64,000 bases of DNA, taken from positions 27,625,980 through 27,689,979 of the forward strand of contig CM043788.1 in the NCBI GenBank assembly GCA_023974075.1, in the 5' to 3' direction. The stretch's first letter is position 1. Each line of letters begins with the position of its first letter. Under the pieces are notes generated by a model. The model was not told where the DNA came from, searched no databases, and saw only the letters and a list, made by a program, of their open reading frames with translations. Positions 36,667-48,358 of this stretch are shown piece by piece. The DNA is from Chaenocephalus aceratus (lineage: Eukaryota > Chordata > Actinopteri > Perciformes > Channichthyidae). The position numbers and the translations under genes are program-made.

Positions 36667-37142
36667 CATGTGTGTTTTCCGCCCGTGAGATTGCTTGGCC
36701 CTGCCCTGATTGTTTTCACCTGTGCCCATCCCCCTCACCTATAGCCCTGGTGTGTCTTTGTTCCTTTGTCAGTTCATTATGTTTCATGTCGTGAGCACCT
36801 AGACCTTTTGACTCCTGATACCTACCTTGCGATTTAGACCTTTTGCCAAGTGAGTTTTTGTGTTGCTGTACAACTTAGTTATATCTCTCACAGGCTCCGC
36901 CCTCTACTGGACTCTATGGGTACTACCTTATCATGCAAGCATTCACCTACTGAGATTTCTATGGACGTAGCCAGCCCCGGGGCGGGACTACCTGAATGTG
37001 TGCGCATCTCACTTCCGTATAAAAGGAGGCCTCGCCTCCTGACCATCATTCTTTACTCTTCAGCGAGCGGAGGTGATAGCCTAGCACTGAGTCCGAGACG
37101 TACTATTTTGAGAGAAAGGAAGAAAGCGAGAGTATTTTGAAA

Positions 37143-37430
37143 ATGGAGCATCGTAATTGCCCGTTGTGCCCTGGCCTGATTGCGGGAGCAGATCTGCATC
37201 GTCAGTGTTTCCAGTGCCTGGGACAGGATCATGCCGAGCAGGCAATAGGCCAGACACCGGGGCTCAGCAGCAGCAGAGGACAGCCGGATGGGGCGCTCCA
37301 CCTGCACACAGCTGACGGCCGGGGGGAGGAAGCGTCTCAACGGGTCTCTCCACCCAGGACGCTAGGGTGGATCCCACCTCCTCCTTGTTCAATGCCCAGG
37401 TCCCTGTTATTAGAGAAATTAATAAAGTAA
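37143..37430 (+). CDS. DIRS-2 gag-like N-terminus
   Basis: Ninety-five residues starting MEHRNCPLCPGLIAGADLHR, with a Cys/His cluster (CPLC, CFQCLGQDHAEQAI) equivalent to the DIRS-1 and DIRS-3 gag-like proteins. It ends early at a TAA. Typical family members are longer, so the C-terminal part is probably frameshifted or lost. A second frame (37367-37959) continues downstream and may contain the gag end and RT leader. Confidence 0.55.
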   Translation: MEHRNCPLCPGLIAGADLHRQCFQCLGQDHAEQAIGQTPGLSSSRGQPDGALHLHTADGRGEEASQRVSPPRTLGWIPPPPCSMPRSLLLEKLIK

Positions 37431-37959
37431 GAGGTGACCTGTATCCAAGTCTGAGTGTCAATTGTTTTCACAATCCTGCAGTCACACACGTTGTTGACTG
37501 TACATATTCCCCACTCGCTACCCCGGTTGTTGCTCCTGTAAAGGAGATAGCTAGTGGGCATGCGCAGATGAGAGAGATAAACCGCAGGAAGTGCTATAGA
37601 AGCGCAATGCGGGTGCAGGGGCTTGTTGGTTGGCGCATTATGGTTAGGGAACACACTGCGCTTAAAATAAAGGCTCCAATTAATGCAGTTTACCATAGTG
37701 GTAAGAGCTGCATTATGGCGGAGCCTAAGCTCTCTCAGGAGCGCATGGCGGTGCGTTCAGGGACCTCAATAAATAATCGGCCCTTTCTGGGTCGACCCTC
37801 CATGGGCAAATCTTCCCTTCACGGGGGTTTTTGCGGCGGAACGGGTCACCAGAGAGTATCACAGCTTTGTAGCTTCGGCCCCACAGCTGAGGGCTTGTCC
37901 ATTAACTCAATATTATGGGGAATGCAAACTCAGCTGTGTACTATCAGAGTGGATGGATC

Positions 37960-38426
37960 AACACACTCTCACTCCCTAAGCGTCCAATAACGACGTTTGG
38001 TCATTGTCCGTGGCGTCCAATTGTGACGCTCCTAGGCTCCTTCAGCGTCATAAAGGGACGCAAATAGCTTTCAACTGATTGCAATGTATTCCCATCTGCG
38101 TCGGGATTTGACGCTCATGGAAGCACGGCATTCGTTTATGTCGGCTGCCCTTAAAGGTAATGTGAGCGTCCATTCCCAGGAGTAAAGGATGGCAGAAGAC
38201 ACTACACTACCCAGAATCCCCAGCTATCGTTTGGACTACACCATGTGCTCTGTTTGACAAACCCCGTGATAGTCCTCAAGCTCTGTGATTGGAGAGTGTG
38301 CTCCGAGGGTTAAGCCGATTCTCGAACAGCACTTGAAATGGAATGGAACCACGGCAGACTGTCCAAAACTGGATTTGAACGGGTCCACCGCGTCGCTATT
38401 GGACGCTTAGGGAGTGAGAGTGTGTT
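37960..38426. mobile_element. 467-bp TIR element inside DIRS-2
   Basis: The ends AACACACTCTCACTCCC and GGGAGTGAGAGTGTGTT are perfect inverted repeats that extend into taagcgtccaata. Direct repeats ggatggat(c/a) at 37951-37959 and 38427-38435 (8 of 9 identical) flank it. It has no coding capacity. The superfamily is uncertain; an 8-9-bp duplication fits hAT or Mutator-like elements. Confidence 0.8.
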
Positions 38427-38435
38427 GGATGGATA

Positions 38436-39452
38436 GGACGCTGAAACGGGGTTATTCACTCCAGTTTTGCAGCATCCCACCTCCATTCAGAGGCATGCGA
38501 GAGGTAATTCTGTCCTCCCAGGAGGAGATGAGTTTCCTCTCAGCAGAGATTCAGGCCCTGGTGCAGAAACAGGCAGTGTCTGTTGTGCATCCTCAGCACA
38601 GAGAAAGGGGGTTTTATTCCATGCACTTCCTGGTTCCCAAGAAGACAGGGGAATTCAGACCTATTCTCGATTTGCGCAGCCTGAATCTTCACATTTGCCG
38701 CAGGAAATTTCGCATGTTAACCATAAAACAGTTAATGAGGCTGGTGCAACCGGGCAATTGGTTGACCACCATCGACCTGAAAGACGCATACTTTCATGTG
38801 GAGATTGTGCCAGAGCACAGGAAGTATCTGCGTTTTGCCTTTCAAGGGATAGCCTACGAGTACAACAGACTCCCGTTCGGCTACTCCCTATTCCCACGCA
38901 CATTCAGCAAATGTGTGGCCACAGCGCTTCAACCGCTGCGCGCCCATGGCATGAGAGTTTTCTTTTACATAGACGACCTCATAGTCATGGCTGGGTCCCG
39001 GGAACAGGCAATGTTTTGCACAGCACAGTAGATCACATACCTAACCAAATTAGGCTTTGCAATCAACTACGCGCCACCCTGTCAGAGAGCAGACGTGCGT
39101 CCCTTCTCCGGGCGGTTCACAGGCTGCGACAGGGGGCGACAGTGACAGCTTTAACTGTCATGCAGACTCTGGGTCTCATGGCGGCTGCTCACGTTGTGGT
39201 CCCGTTGGGGTTACTGCATATGCGCCGCCTGCAGAGGTGGTTCTCCAGCCTGCGTTTGGATCCCAAGAGGCACAAACGGCTGCTGGTGACCATCCCCCCC
39301 TCAGTGGAGGGCAACCTCCGGTTCTGGGGGTCTCCCGGGCGCCTCCGGAGGGGGTCTCCACTGGGGCGGGTAACCTCCTACATCACAGTGTTCACGGACG
39401 CATCCAGAACAGGATGGGGAGGGACCTGCCTGAAGAGGGCTATAGGTGGGCG
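38436..39452 (+). pseudogene. DIRS-2 reverse transcriptase and RNase H start
   Basis: The RT frame (38436-39031) shows GFYSMHFLVPKKTGEFRPIL, WLTTIDLKDAYFHVEI (motif A), LPFGYSLFPRTFSK (motif B) and FFYIDDLIVM (motif C, Asp pair intact). A TAG follows CTAQ at 39029. Downstream, ITYLTKLGFAIN continues, and the RNase H start (HVVVPLGLLHMRRLQRWFSSL to TVFTDASRTGWGGT) is in another frame up to 39452, where E3 begins. The active-site residues are present, but the frame is broken at least twice. Confidence 0.8.
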
Positions 39453-39908
39453 CAAGCGGCAGACTCTGGGGAACAGCCGGGAAGCCAATACGGAAGTGCC
39501 ACACACTGCAGTTCATATATTGGCCGATAGGCGATGGCTGCAGAAAGGAGCAATTTTCATAGACCCCCATGTTAAATTGCCCAACTTTACAGCAGAAAAA
39601 AACATGTTTCTGTCCCTGGCTCCATACATTTTTATTATCGATATAGTTAGATTCCACCTTCATGATTATGGATCTGTGAGTGAATTGTTTTCTAACACAA
39701 CCCTTTTATTTATATTAGGTCTTAACGTTTTTGCATTAATTAGGGCGTGGTCACGTTGATGGACACGTACATGCCTCACTGTCAGCTCACAGCAACTTGT
39801 CCACTCTGATAGGCTACAACCATAGAGGCTACAACGTTAGTTAGTCATAGTACTGTACTTGACCCTTTAGCTTTAGCCGTGTTCGTGGTGATATACCAGA
39901 CAATTAAG

Positions 39909-42900
39909 ATGTCGTGCTGTGCGCTTGAATGTACTAACAGAACTTCCAAGAAGTCTACTCTCAGCTTTTTTCGGTGAGTAAAATGATAATATTATACATG
40001 TTAACCCCGTTAGAAGGTGTTTGTGTGCTTGTTAGCTTAGCTTGTTATGTAGCTTATTAGCCAGCTAAGGACGTAACCCTTTATACATGTGTATATATAT
40101 ATACAGTTTAGTTTATGATTCAGCCTTGGGTAAGACTTTTATAGTATATGGCTATGACGCCCATAATGCTAAATGGGAGCAAATGTTAAAAGGGGACCCA
40201 ATTATCCCAGTGGTGGCCGCCGGAGACCGCCGCCGTAGCTAACCGGAGCCGTAGCTATCCCTTTGCGGCTCCGTTAGCTTCGGCCAGAGGCGGAGCCCGG
40301 CGTTATAACTGGAGATCAAGGAATGCAGCGAAACGCGGAATTGGTTCGCCTGCAGCCCGCTATAGTATTAGCTAAATAAATGATGTTGAACAAGGCTTAT
40401 TAAGCTGAACATCGCCACAATTGTTCTGCTATGTATCGGTACTTATTTTATTTTCTTAACGTGTGAATGACAACAAATAGCTATTTATCTTGCATATTGT
40501 CTTGTTTGATTATGAATGTAACGCTTATATAGTGGAACTACACTGTTTTATCAAAACCAAAGTGCCACGCAGTAACTTGGTAGGCATGTATTTCAGCAGG
40601 AAATGTGCAACCTAGATTACATTTACCAACACAGACTATATAGAAATATTTGTAAAAGTTGTTCATGCGTTATTAAGTGAATATGGCATTAACCCTCCTG
40701 TTGTCTTTGGGTCGGTTTTCATGTATTTTTGAATAAAGGTTTCCTTTAGGTGATCCAGACAGGCTGGACCAGTGGGTGCTGAACGTCCGGAGGAATACAT
40801 GGACCCCCAACGTTTCTTCTCGCCTGTGCAGTGCACACTTTGAGAGTCATCCCTTCAGCACGGACTCATGGGTACAGATCCTTTTTTAAAATAATAATAA
40901 CTTGGTTCCATTTGTGAGTGTAAATTGTTGTTACTAATTAAATACATGTTATACATCATACAATGCTAAATAATTGTTATGGCACAGCTTGCACATCAAT
41001 TTATGCAAAGACTCTTTATCATAGATAGAGAATTGCCATTTCCCCCCACATACTCTATGTTAAAAACAGATGAATTATATTACCTTTTTTTACATTATTT
41101 TAATAGCAACATTCATTCATCTGTTGTCATCTTATAACTTATTTATCTTAACAGCTATCACTGTAAAAAAAAAAAAGATTTAATTTAATTTGACTATACA
41201 ATATTTATCTTTACATTCTGTTCTTGCATGTCTTATTATATTTACGTGTATATAGATTTCTGCCTTCACTAATTTATTATTCTTAATTTAATTTTGAATT
41301 TATTTTATTGTTTTATGTCTTATATAACTATGTTGCATTGTTGGGGGAGCTCGGGACAGATGATTTGCATTGCCATTCCTACACTGTAGCCTATGTGCTA
41401 CCTATGTAGGGCTGCAACAAACGACTAATTTGATAGTCGATTAATCTATCGATTAATGAAACGATTAATCGACTATTCGGACTATTATGCCTTGCACAAT
41501 TTCTCAAACGCTTTTATTTAGCCATCAACTTTTAGATTTAGCTTGAGGTTGTTTTAGGCAAGTGGAAACTAACAATGAAGACAATAAAGATGAATACTTG
41601 ATTAAAAAATACATATTATTAAATTAACTAAACAAATTGTTTACAAAATGAACATTGCTTTTCATTTAAATTAAATAAATAATATTTCACATCAAAAGAA
41701 ACAACAGTGTTTTAGCAAATAATAAATAATGTGATAACAGAATTGTAAACAGAATAGCTGAAACTTTAACAAACTAACTCATTCAGTTACCTCTAATCAT
41801 TACCCCATGTTTATATAATTGAGTTAACTCCGTGTGTTGCTGCTAGCATACATAACACCTGACGTGGAAACGTTACTCGTGGACGGGGCTACAGAGCTAC
41901 TAGAAAGACAGTGGAACCCGGTGCATTTCTCCGTCTGAATGTGGAGCACTTTTGCTAAATGTTTAGACAAATTGCTCGTGTTACCGCCCTTACATGCTAA
42001 ACACTTATTGCACTTTGCAACGAGCATCGAGATGGGTAAAGTTTAACCACACCTCGGAGCGGCGTTCTCTCCGCCATCTCCGCAGTGTGTTGCTGCATGT
42101 AGCAGCCGCGTGTGTGTAAACTGCCCCGCCCCCTCCCACACAGACCAGGGAGAGAGATCTCGTCTGATCGAAAATACATCATAGACGCATTTGTTTGTCT
42201 TTTTACTAGGGCTGTCAAACGATTACAATTTTTAATCAGATTAATCACAGCTTAAAAATTAATTAATCATGATTAATCACCATTCGAACTATGTCCAAAA
42301 TATGCCATTTATTTATGTATATTGTTGTGGGAATGGAAAGATAAATGAAAGAAGGCGGATATATCAATTTAACATACAGTATCTATGTTTATTATAACAT
42401 TTTTCTGCGTGTCAAAATGAAAGACAGCCCACACACCTATCAATCATCAAACCTTATGGGTCTTAATTCATTACGTGTTGATTTCTATCAACGGGGGAGT
42501 ACTTCAGGAAAGTCGACGGGGGGGGCGGCTAGTGGAGTACTTCGTGACCACAGTGTGAACGTTGTGATCAGCTGTTTTAGCGCAGTTCTCCAGTGAAGGG
42601 GGGGGGTCTCCCTCCGCAGCCGGTTGGCGTAGTTTTGGCACAGTTCCTTTGTACAGACCGACGTTAACAGCAGCCTGTCTGTGCACACGGAGACCGACTC
42701 TGTCGTCCGGTGATCTAACCGCCTTCTGGAAAAGCTTCACAAGTACGTCAGTACGCAAATGCGCTTTGTGACACAAGTAACGGTACGCATTTCAGATTAC
42801 GCACATAACCTGCGTACCAGTTATGTGCACCCCTGTACCAGAGCCATATTATTACTATTATATAGCTCTGCCCTGTACTACAGCAAAAGTATTCTGCGTC

Positions 42901-44067
42901 GGGACTTCCTGCAACAACACCACGCCGTTATCAAAGATGTTCTATTGAGAAGATGATCACTACGTGACAAAAGTTTTCAAAACCGTGGCTACTGAAATCA
43001 ATCTTACTAACTGCTGTCTGTGCAATTTACTCCGCGAGTTGGCAGACTTTATTTTGCTTACTTTAACATCATTTTTCATGGTGGGGCTAAGCCATTTATT
43101 GGTATGGGTGTAGCCTACCCCAGCCATATCCTGGCGCTGCCACTGGTGGCACGTATGGGGCGGGCCATTCTGCACATGCGTTAAATGTGTTAAATATTTT
43201 AACGCAATTAATTCAAAAAATTAATTACCGCCGTTAACGCGATAATTTTGACAGCACTATTTTTTACATATTATAAACGAGCTGGCCACAATAAGACTGC
43301 GATATAATGTTTTTGTATCAATAATACATGACATATATTTTTTAAATGTCTCCAGTACCGATAACGTTGTAGCTTAACGGCGCGTAAAACGCACGTGATG
43401 ATGTCACCAACGAATCGACGACTGAATTAGTTGGCAACTAATTTGGTAATCGATTTTAATCGATTAAGTCGATTAGTTGTTGCACCCCTATACCTATGAC
43501 ATAAATCCTTTGAATCTGAATCTTGGAAACACGTAATTGTTGAATAGATTAACTGCATAGTTAACATGTTGGCCCTCTATTGTCTTTTATAATGCACTCT
43601 TACATTTAAAACAACATTATTCAAAAGAAAGTTGAATACCTCAAAAAGTTATTTTATGTGTTTTTGTTTATTATTTTTATTAGGGAAGGAGATGCCTGAA
43701 AAACACTGCAGTGCCCACCATTTTGTATTTCACCAAAGAACAACAGCCTGGAAGGAGAAGCAGCAATGACGAGGTAAGTGACACTCCTAGTTCGACTGTT
43801 AACAGCAAGGAGGAGGTTGCAGATGGAGACCATGGTAGTGGTGAAAACAGTCTTGCTGCTGATCAGAGCAATATCATTATGATACAAGGCACGCCTGAAG
43901 AAGCCTTTGTTGTTCCACATGTGGAGCGTAATGACATTCCAACAGCCAATGCTTGTGAGGAGGATGTTGGTTTGGGTAGCAGCAGCCAACAAACAGACTC
44001 CGCCTCTGTTCACTCTCACACTTGGGCTTTAAACCAAGTACTGAATAGTTTGTGCACACATTTCTAA
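39909..44067 (+). CDS. THAP-domain protein of E3
   Basis: Exons 39909-39973, 40739-40871 and 43684-44067 (GT-AG, phases match) give about 193 aa. The THAP C2CH signature is complete: C-x3-C in MSCCALECTNR, SFFRFPL, the invariant Trp in LDQWV, TWTP, and C-x2-H in LCSAHF, ending with an AVPTIL box. The remaining 110 residues are acidic and Ser-rich (SKEEVADGDHGSGENS) with no known domain. A donor at 43774 or 44038 could change the C-terminus. THAP fingers bind DNA, often transposon ends, so a TIR-binding role is plausible. No RNase H-like transposase core follows, unlike P elements. Confidence 0.7.
41407..43490. mobile_element. hAT element in intron 2 of the E3 THAP gene
   Basis: The ends TAGGGCTGCAACAAACG and TTGTTGCACCCCTA are inverted repeats, flanked by perfect 8-bp duplications TACCTATG (41399-41406 and 43491-43498). 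Subterminal gattaatcga motifs are typical of this fish family. A minus-strand BED-finger piece (KCNKCLACKGGNTSNLSKHL) at about 41900-42027 shows descent from a ZBED-like hAT. A second hAT is nested inside. Confidence 0.9.
42207..43259. mobile_element. hAT nested inside another hAT
   Basis: The ends TAGGGCTGTCAAACGATTA and TAATTTTGACAGCACTA are inverted, and the flanks CTTTTTAC / TTTTTTAC match 7 of 8. It carries frames of up to about 90 codons with no recognisable domain, so it is non-autonomous. Confidence 0.85.
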
Positions 44068-45721
44068 CATGTGATCTTTCTTTCATGTAGGACGCTTGAG
44101 GGAAGTTGCAACGCCTCGGCCAATGGGATGTCTTCTCCACGTGAAAGACATTGAAGGCATCATTTATAACTTGAGACAATTTTCCAAAAGTGATGACTTG
44201 TATTGGCTTAGGCAGTAATGGATTACATCTAACACGAATCAAGATCGTATAGAGAAAAAGGGAAGTGTAATCCTTAGATACATAGGAAGAGATGTAATCA
44301 CATTAGTTTGACTTTTCTAATAATAGGGAAACTCAGGATTACAATCTTATTCAAAACCTAAAAAGAGCATATAGTGCTTGTTGTAAAATTATCAAATGGT
44401 ATCTCTTCTCTGGAAGCCGTACTGTTCTGTAGACTAATACTTTCATTGTGAATCTGTACCTACTGCCTGAATCTGCTTTATGGTATTATACTATACATTT
44501 CAGTAAACACATCATATTCATATTTCTTCTCTCCTGTGTTTATTTGCATTGCATTTGATATTGAGGTAATCCAAAAGAAAAATAAAGTTATCAGGTTACA
44601 TTACTTTTATATCTTGATACTCACATAAAGTTACTGGTTGTGTTTTTGGCAAGTAGCCCTCCCAACCCTGTACATAAGTTACATCATTTTAATAACTGAT
44701 ACAGGTGTTGCACATCTTTAATTTATTTTCTAGTGTACTTAAGTCATAAAATGATTTAAAACCTTTACTTTTCATAAAATGCAAGATGTAACTTTCAATG
44801 TGAAATAGATCTGATTAAATAAAGAGTAAAAGCACAATCTTAAATGTTGACATTTATCATTTTCCTATGCTTATTGTTAATGTAGTGGTGTTATAAACAA
44901 AATGTTGTCGTAAAGGAAATTAAGATGTTTTTTATTTGTTGACAAAAGATTTAAAGTTGATGCTCACAACATGTGGGAACATTTATGGAGAAAAATGTTT
45001 CTATTGTAAAACAAATATTTATCTGCATACTGAACAATTTAGAAACTCTCTAAAAGTTATTATCTTCTGTGACATTACGAGCCTGTAGGGATTGTGGGTA
45101 TTGCACTTCATAATTACAGCCTGTGGTATGCTTATGACATTGATGCCAAAAAACATGGGACTAGGGGAGACCTTCCTGTTGTTTGCATTGTCACTGATAA
45201 ATGACAGCGTAGTATTCATTGTCAAGATGTTGTGTTTTTAAACTTGGGACTCTTTTCAGACTGCTCCGGCTTGGGAGAAGATTTGCGCCTTAATGTGTAA
45301 TGTTTTCTGTATTGTATGGTAAGCTTATCCTTTCATTTGATAGTCCCATTTGGATGTGATAGCTAACATTTTCAGTAAGCAGTAGACAAAAGAAGTGAAA
45401 ATATGAATGTAATTTATTTTCAATATTTTCATAAATACATAATTATTTTAACAAATAAAATAACAAAAAACATCATAACAAATACAAAATAAAAGGTTTG
45501 AAAGACAGCCATGCCCAGCATGGGCCTGGAGAGCTACAGAGTCCATTGGGGGAGAGGGGGGGTGGGATGTGGGAAAGAGGAAGAGCAGCCATGTTAACAG
45601 TGTTATGGCTACAGATGTAATATCTAACTCAACATTAGCCATGACAGTCTGGGCTTAGCAAGGGCCTTAGAATGCATACTCTAAAGGCCAAATCCAAAGA
45701 CAGTGATACTGACTAAGCAGT

Positions 45722-46618
45722 TCACAGTCTTTGGAGGTGGTCTTTCAGGCAATTGGCTAGTGACTTTAAAAAAATATAATTTCCCCTAGGGGTGAAATGA
45801 ACTCCATCTCGCAAAAACAGCCCAGGACTGTCATGTCTAATGTTGGAGTGGTCAACAATGGCACCATTTAGGCTATGAACAAAAGTAGCCATAACACTGT
45901 TAACAAACTTCCGGGCCTTGTCAATTTTGACAGGATTTGCACCAGCCCTCCACCGGCGCCTCTGGGAGAGCATGATCTTCAAGCCAGGGTGCCGATGGTG
46001 AAGCTGGTGCAGGTCCTCCTTCATCTGGTTCAGCAACTGAACACTGGGCACATCCCCCAAGTCATTGCCACCACAGTGGATGAGGAGGACATCCGGGACT
46101 GCTCTTCCTCGCAGGGAGTAGGAAAAGAAAGGGAGGACACCTCTCCAGCGCAGTCCACCCCAACCGAACCAGCACACCCTCAGGTCGAGGCCAAGGTTGC
46201 TGCTGATGGTCTCTGTAGCTCTCTGGGCTCCACGCCGGACATAGCTGTCTCCGATTATCCATACAGTCACTATGGGAGTAAAATAAATGAGAGTAACAAA
46301 TGCTTCAGATAATGAGGAATATCAAATTAAGTATAAAGGGTTGCTCATTTTGTTCCTTTGACAATAACATACAAAATAACTATGAAATCACACCTGTATG
46401 GTTAAAAGTAACAAGAGAGCAAAACTTCAAAAAACAGATTAACAGCACACAGTTTATATATATATATATTTATATACTGTGTGCTGTTTATCTACAATTG
46501 TGCACACGTGTATATGTATAGTATGTTTGTGTGTAATGTCAACCATCTGAAGTCATGTAAAGTAAGCCAGGACCATCAACTTACAGGTTGTGCAGTTTGG
46601 CATGGAGGAGGCTGCCAT
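45722..46618 (-). CDS. SGNH/GDSL-type hydrolase of E3
   Basis: Exon 46618-46585 (start MAASSMPNCTT) joins exon 46269-45722 in phase to give about 193 aa. An upstream exon near 46940-46877 with a gtaag donor is probably the untranslated first exon. The SGNH blocks are present: GDS in WIIGDSYVRRG (Ser), GGND (Asn) in LLIHCGGNDLG, and the last block DGVHFTPRGN with the Asp-x-x-His pair. Such proteins are esterases or acyl hydrolases; some fish LINEs carry related domains. No signal peptide or membrane segment is evident. Its place in a DNA transposon, opposite a THAP gene, is unusual. Confidence 0.7.
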
Positions 46619-46869
46619 CTTCTTTTGTCTTAATGCTGAAATAAATAAAAATGGTTTAATCAATATAAAAGCACCTTTCTTTTTCTACAGTCATATTTCA
46701 TTAATCACATTTAATTCACGCAACACTGGCCATATCTCTGCTAGTTTACAAAGTTTAGTTACAAATGACATTTATATTTGAAAAACGGTGAAGCACTTAA
46801 AAAACAATTGTATAGTGTAGGTTCAAGAACATTTAAATCAAAAGGACAAGTTTTGTAAAGTTACAGGGT

Positions 46870-47195
46870 ATCTTACCTTCAGAATATGCCGGGAACGAGG
46901 AGCAGTGACCGCAAGCTGGGTTGTTAGCATAGGTTGTTAGCTTAATACTGAGGGCATGTTAGCTTAGCTTCTTAGCCTGAGCTAGGTCTGGAACGTCACG
47001 CTCGGTGGCAGCAGGTCCCGCCCTGTCCCGCCTCGGCTCCGCCTCAGCACCGCCTCAGCACCGCCTCAGCACCGCCTCAGCACCGCCTCTTTGCCCTTAT
47101 TTGGAGCAGACGGGAGAAGGCGGGAGTTAGACTCTGACGTCACTGTCGAGCCGTTAGTGGCCGACTCCGCCTACTAAGGGCTTCACGGCAACTCT
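46870..47195 (-). promoter_or_regulatory. E-family right-end leader with promoter for the SGNH gene
   Basis: On the minus strand this matches the first 300 bases of E1 (8640-8880): GTGACGTCAGAGT (a CRE-like palindrome TGACGTCA), caaataagggcaaagaggcgg and the leader ending at a gtaag donor. In E3 the segment gcctcagcacc has expanded to four tandem copies (47038-47085). As it lies just upstream of the spliced gene in all three copies, I infer a promoter. Confidence 0.45.
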
Positions 47196-47455
47196 AGTTT
47201 TTTATTGTTGTATCAGACAAAAACTACAGTTTTTTTGCATTTATTAGGCTATTTATTACATGATATAAAACTGTTAACCTCTAATAAGAAACAAATAACT
47301 CTTATAAGGAGAATTAAAAATAATACACCGGCCTACTTTAAAATAAATTAAACACAGCACTTGGGGAGTCCTCTGCACATTTGAAGGAAAAAAAATATTA
47401 TTAAAATGGGCCCACTTTGAAATAAATAAAACATATAGCTGCACCCTAAAAAGAG

Positions 47456-47852
47456 TTAAAGGTAGGGTAGGTAAGAATGGAGAAACCAGCTCGAGTGACG
47501 CTAGAATTTGAAAGTACACAACTGGAAAAAATATGCCTCTTCCTCATGCTCTTCCTTCAGACTTTCTTACAGAGTCCCTCCTCCAACACACATGAACGCG
47601 CACATGACCAATGAGGGCACGAGATAAGTTTGTGCATAGATGGAAGGCTGACAGGCAGTTAGGCCATCCAGTTATTTTACCCGGGCCGGCTCAGATGATT
47701 GGTCGTGCTTTTTACAGTACTACGGCTTCCAGAGATTAATTTTTGTATGTATTTATTGTCAAAGCATTTAATATATTCATTGCTATCGGGATGTTAAGAG
47801 CATTCCATGGAATATAACAAAAAGTGTTTTCTGAAATAAATTACATACCCCA
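47456..47852. mobile_element. second copy of the TTAA-flanked small TIR element
   Basis: Starts TTAAAGGTAGGGTAGGTA and is closely similar to 35053-35417 followed by 63940-63960. It shows the uninterrupted sequence aacaaaaagtgttttctgaa at 47817-47836, the pre-insertion site of the gypsy element. Its right end stops at cataccccat without TTAA, where hAT sequence begins. Confidence 0.8.
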
Positions 47853-48358
47853 TTGAAATATGACTGAAGATCGTCAGCTGTCTTCCTCTCCCTTGTTGTT
47901 CCTCGATACGTAAAGGCTGCACCACCGTTGACAACTTCTCTCTACATATCAAACATACCGCTACACCAGCATCGTTTGCTGTGAAAGCATACAACTCTGT
48001 CCACACAGAATTAAATCCTGTGTTCCTCCGGTACTTTTCTTTGATGTATCCATAGTTCGCTCATCGAGCAGGGGGTCAGGTTATTCGCCTCCAAGAAAAG
48101 GCGCTCGCGCGGGACCGTAGCAGGATATGACGCATATTTTAGTTGACCTAATTAAAACCGTTGTTTTTTATTCATGTGTCACATTATCACCTCAAAATAC
48201 AAGATACGAAACATTTTCAACCATGCAACACAATATAAATAGTCCTACAAATACTTTTATTTTATTTCCTTCTTATTTTTGTCTAAGCTCAAGGGAGCCA
48301 GAGCAGAGGGCTTAAAGGGCCGCATGCGGCCCATGGGCCGCGGGTTGCCGACCCCTGT
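47853..48358 (-). mobile_element. hAT fragment with BED finger
   Basis: The right end reads (minus strand) CAGGGGTCGGCAACCCGCGG from 48358, a typical fish hAT terminus. From about 48060 to 47940 the minus strand reads KYRRNTGFNSVWTELY, then GVAVCLICREK, a BED-finger start. The catalytic part and the other end are missing. It lies immediately before DIRS-2 RNase H sequence resumes at 48359. Confidence 0.65.

Larger units (their letters stand above)
39453..47195 (+). mobile_element. E3: long THAP/SGNH transposon copy
   Basis: The left end CAAGCGGCAGACTCTGGGG matches E1 and E2 for about 300 bp. The right side (46870-47195) matches the E1/E2 right end, but the last 85 or so bases including CTATG are missing and the copy stops at ggcaactct. 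Inside are a plus-strand THAP gene and a minus-strand SGNH hydrolase gene, both apparently intact and convergent. Two hATs are nested in intron 2 of the THAP gene. No transposase catalytic domain is recognisable. It interrupts the RNase H of DIRS-2. Confidence 0.75.

Noticed and set aside
38467..39759. 430-residue ORF in DIRS-2
   Set aside because: Its first half is out of frame with the RT and its last 90 residues read into E3. Only the middle is the RNase H start.
42504..42776. 90-codon minus-strand ORF in the inner hAT
   Set aside because: No recognisable domain; the element is non-autonomous.
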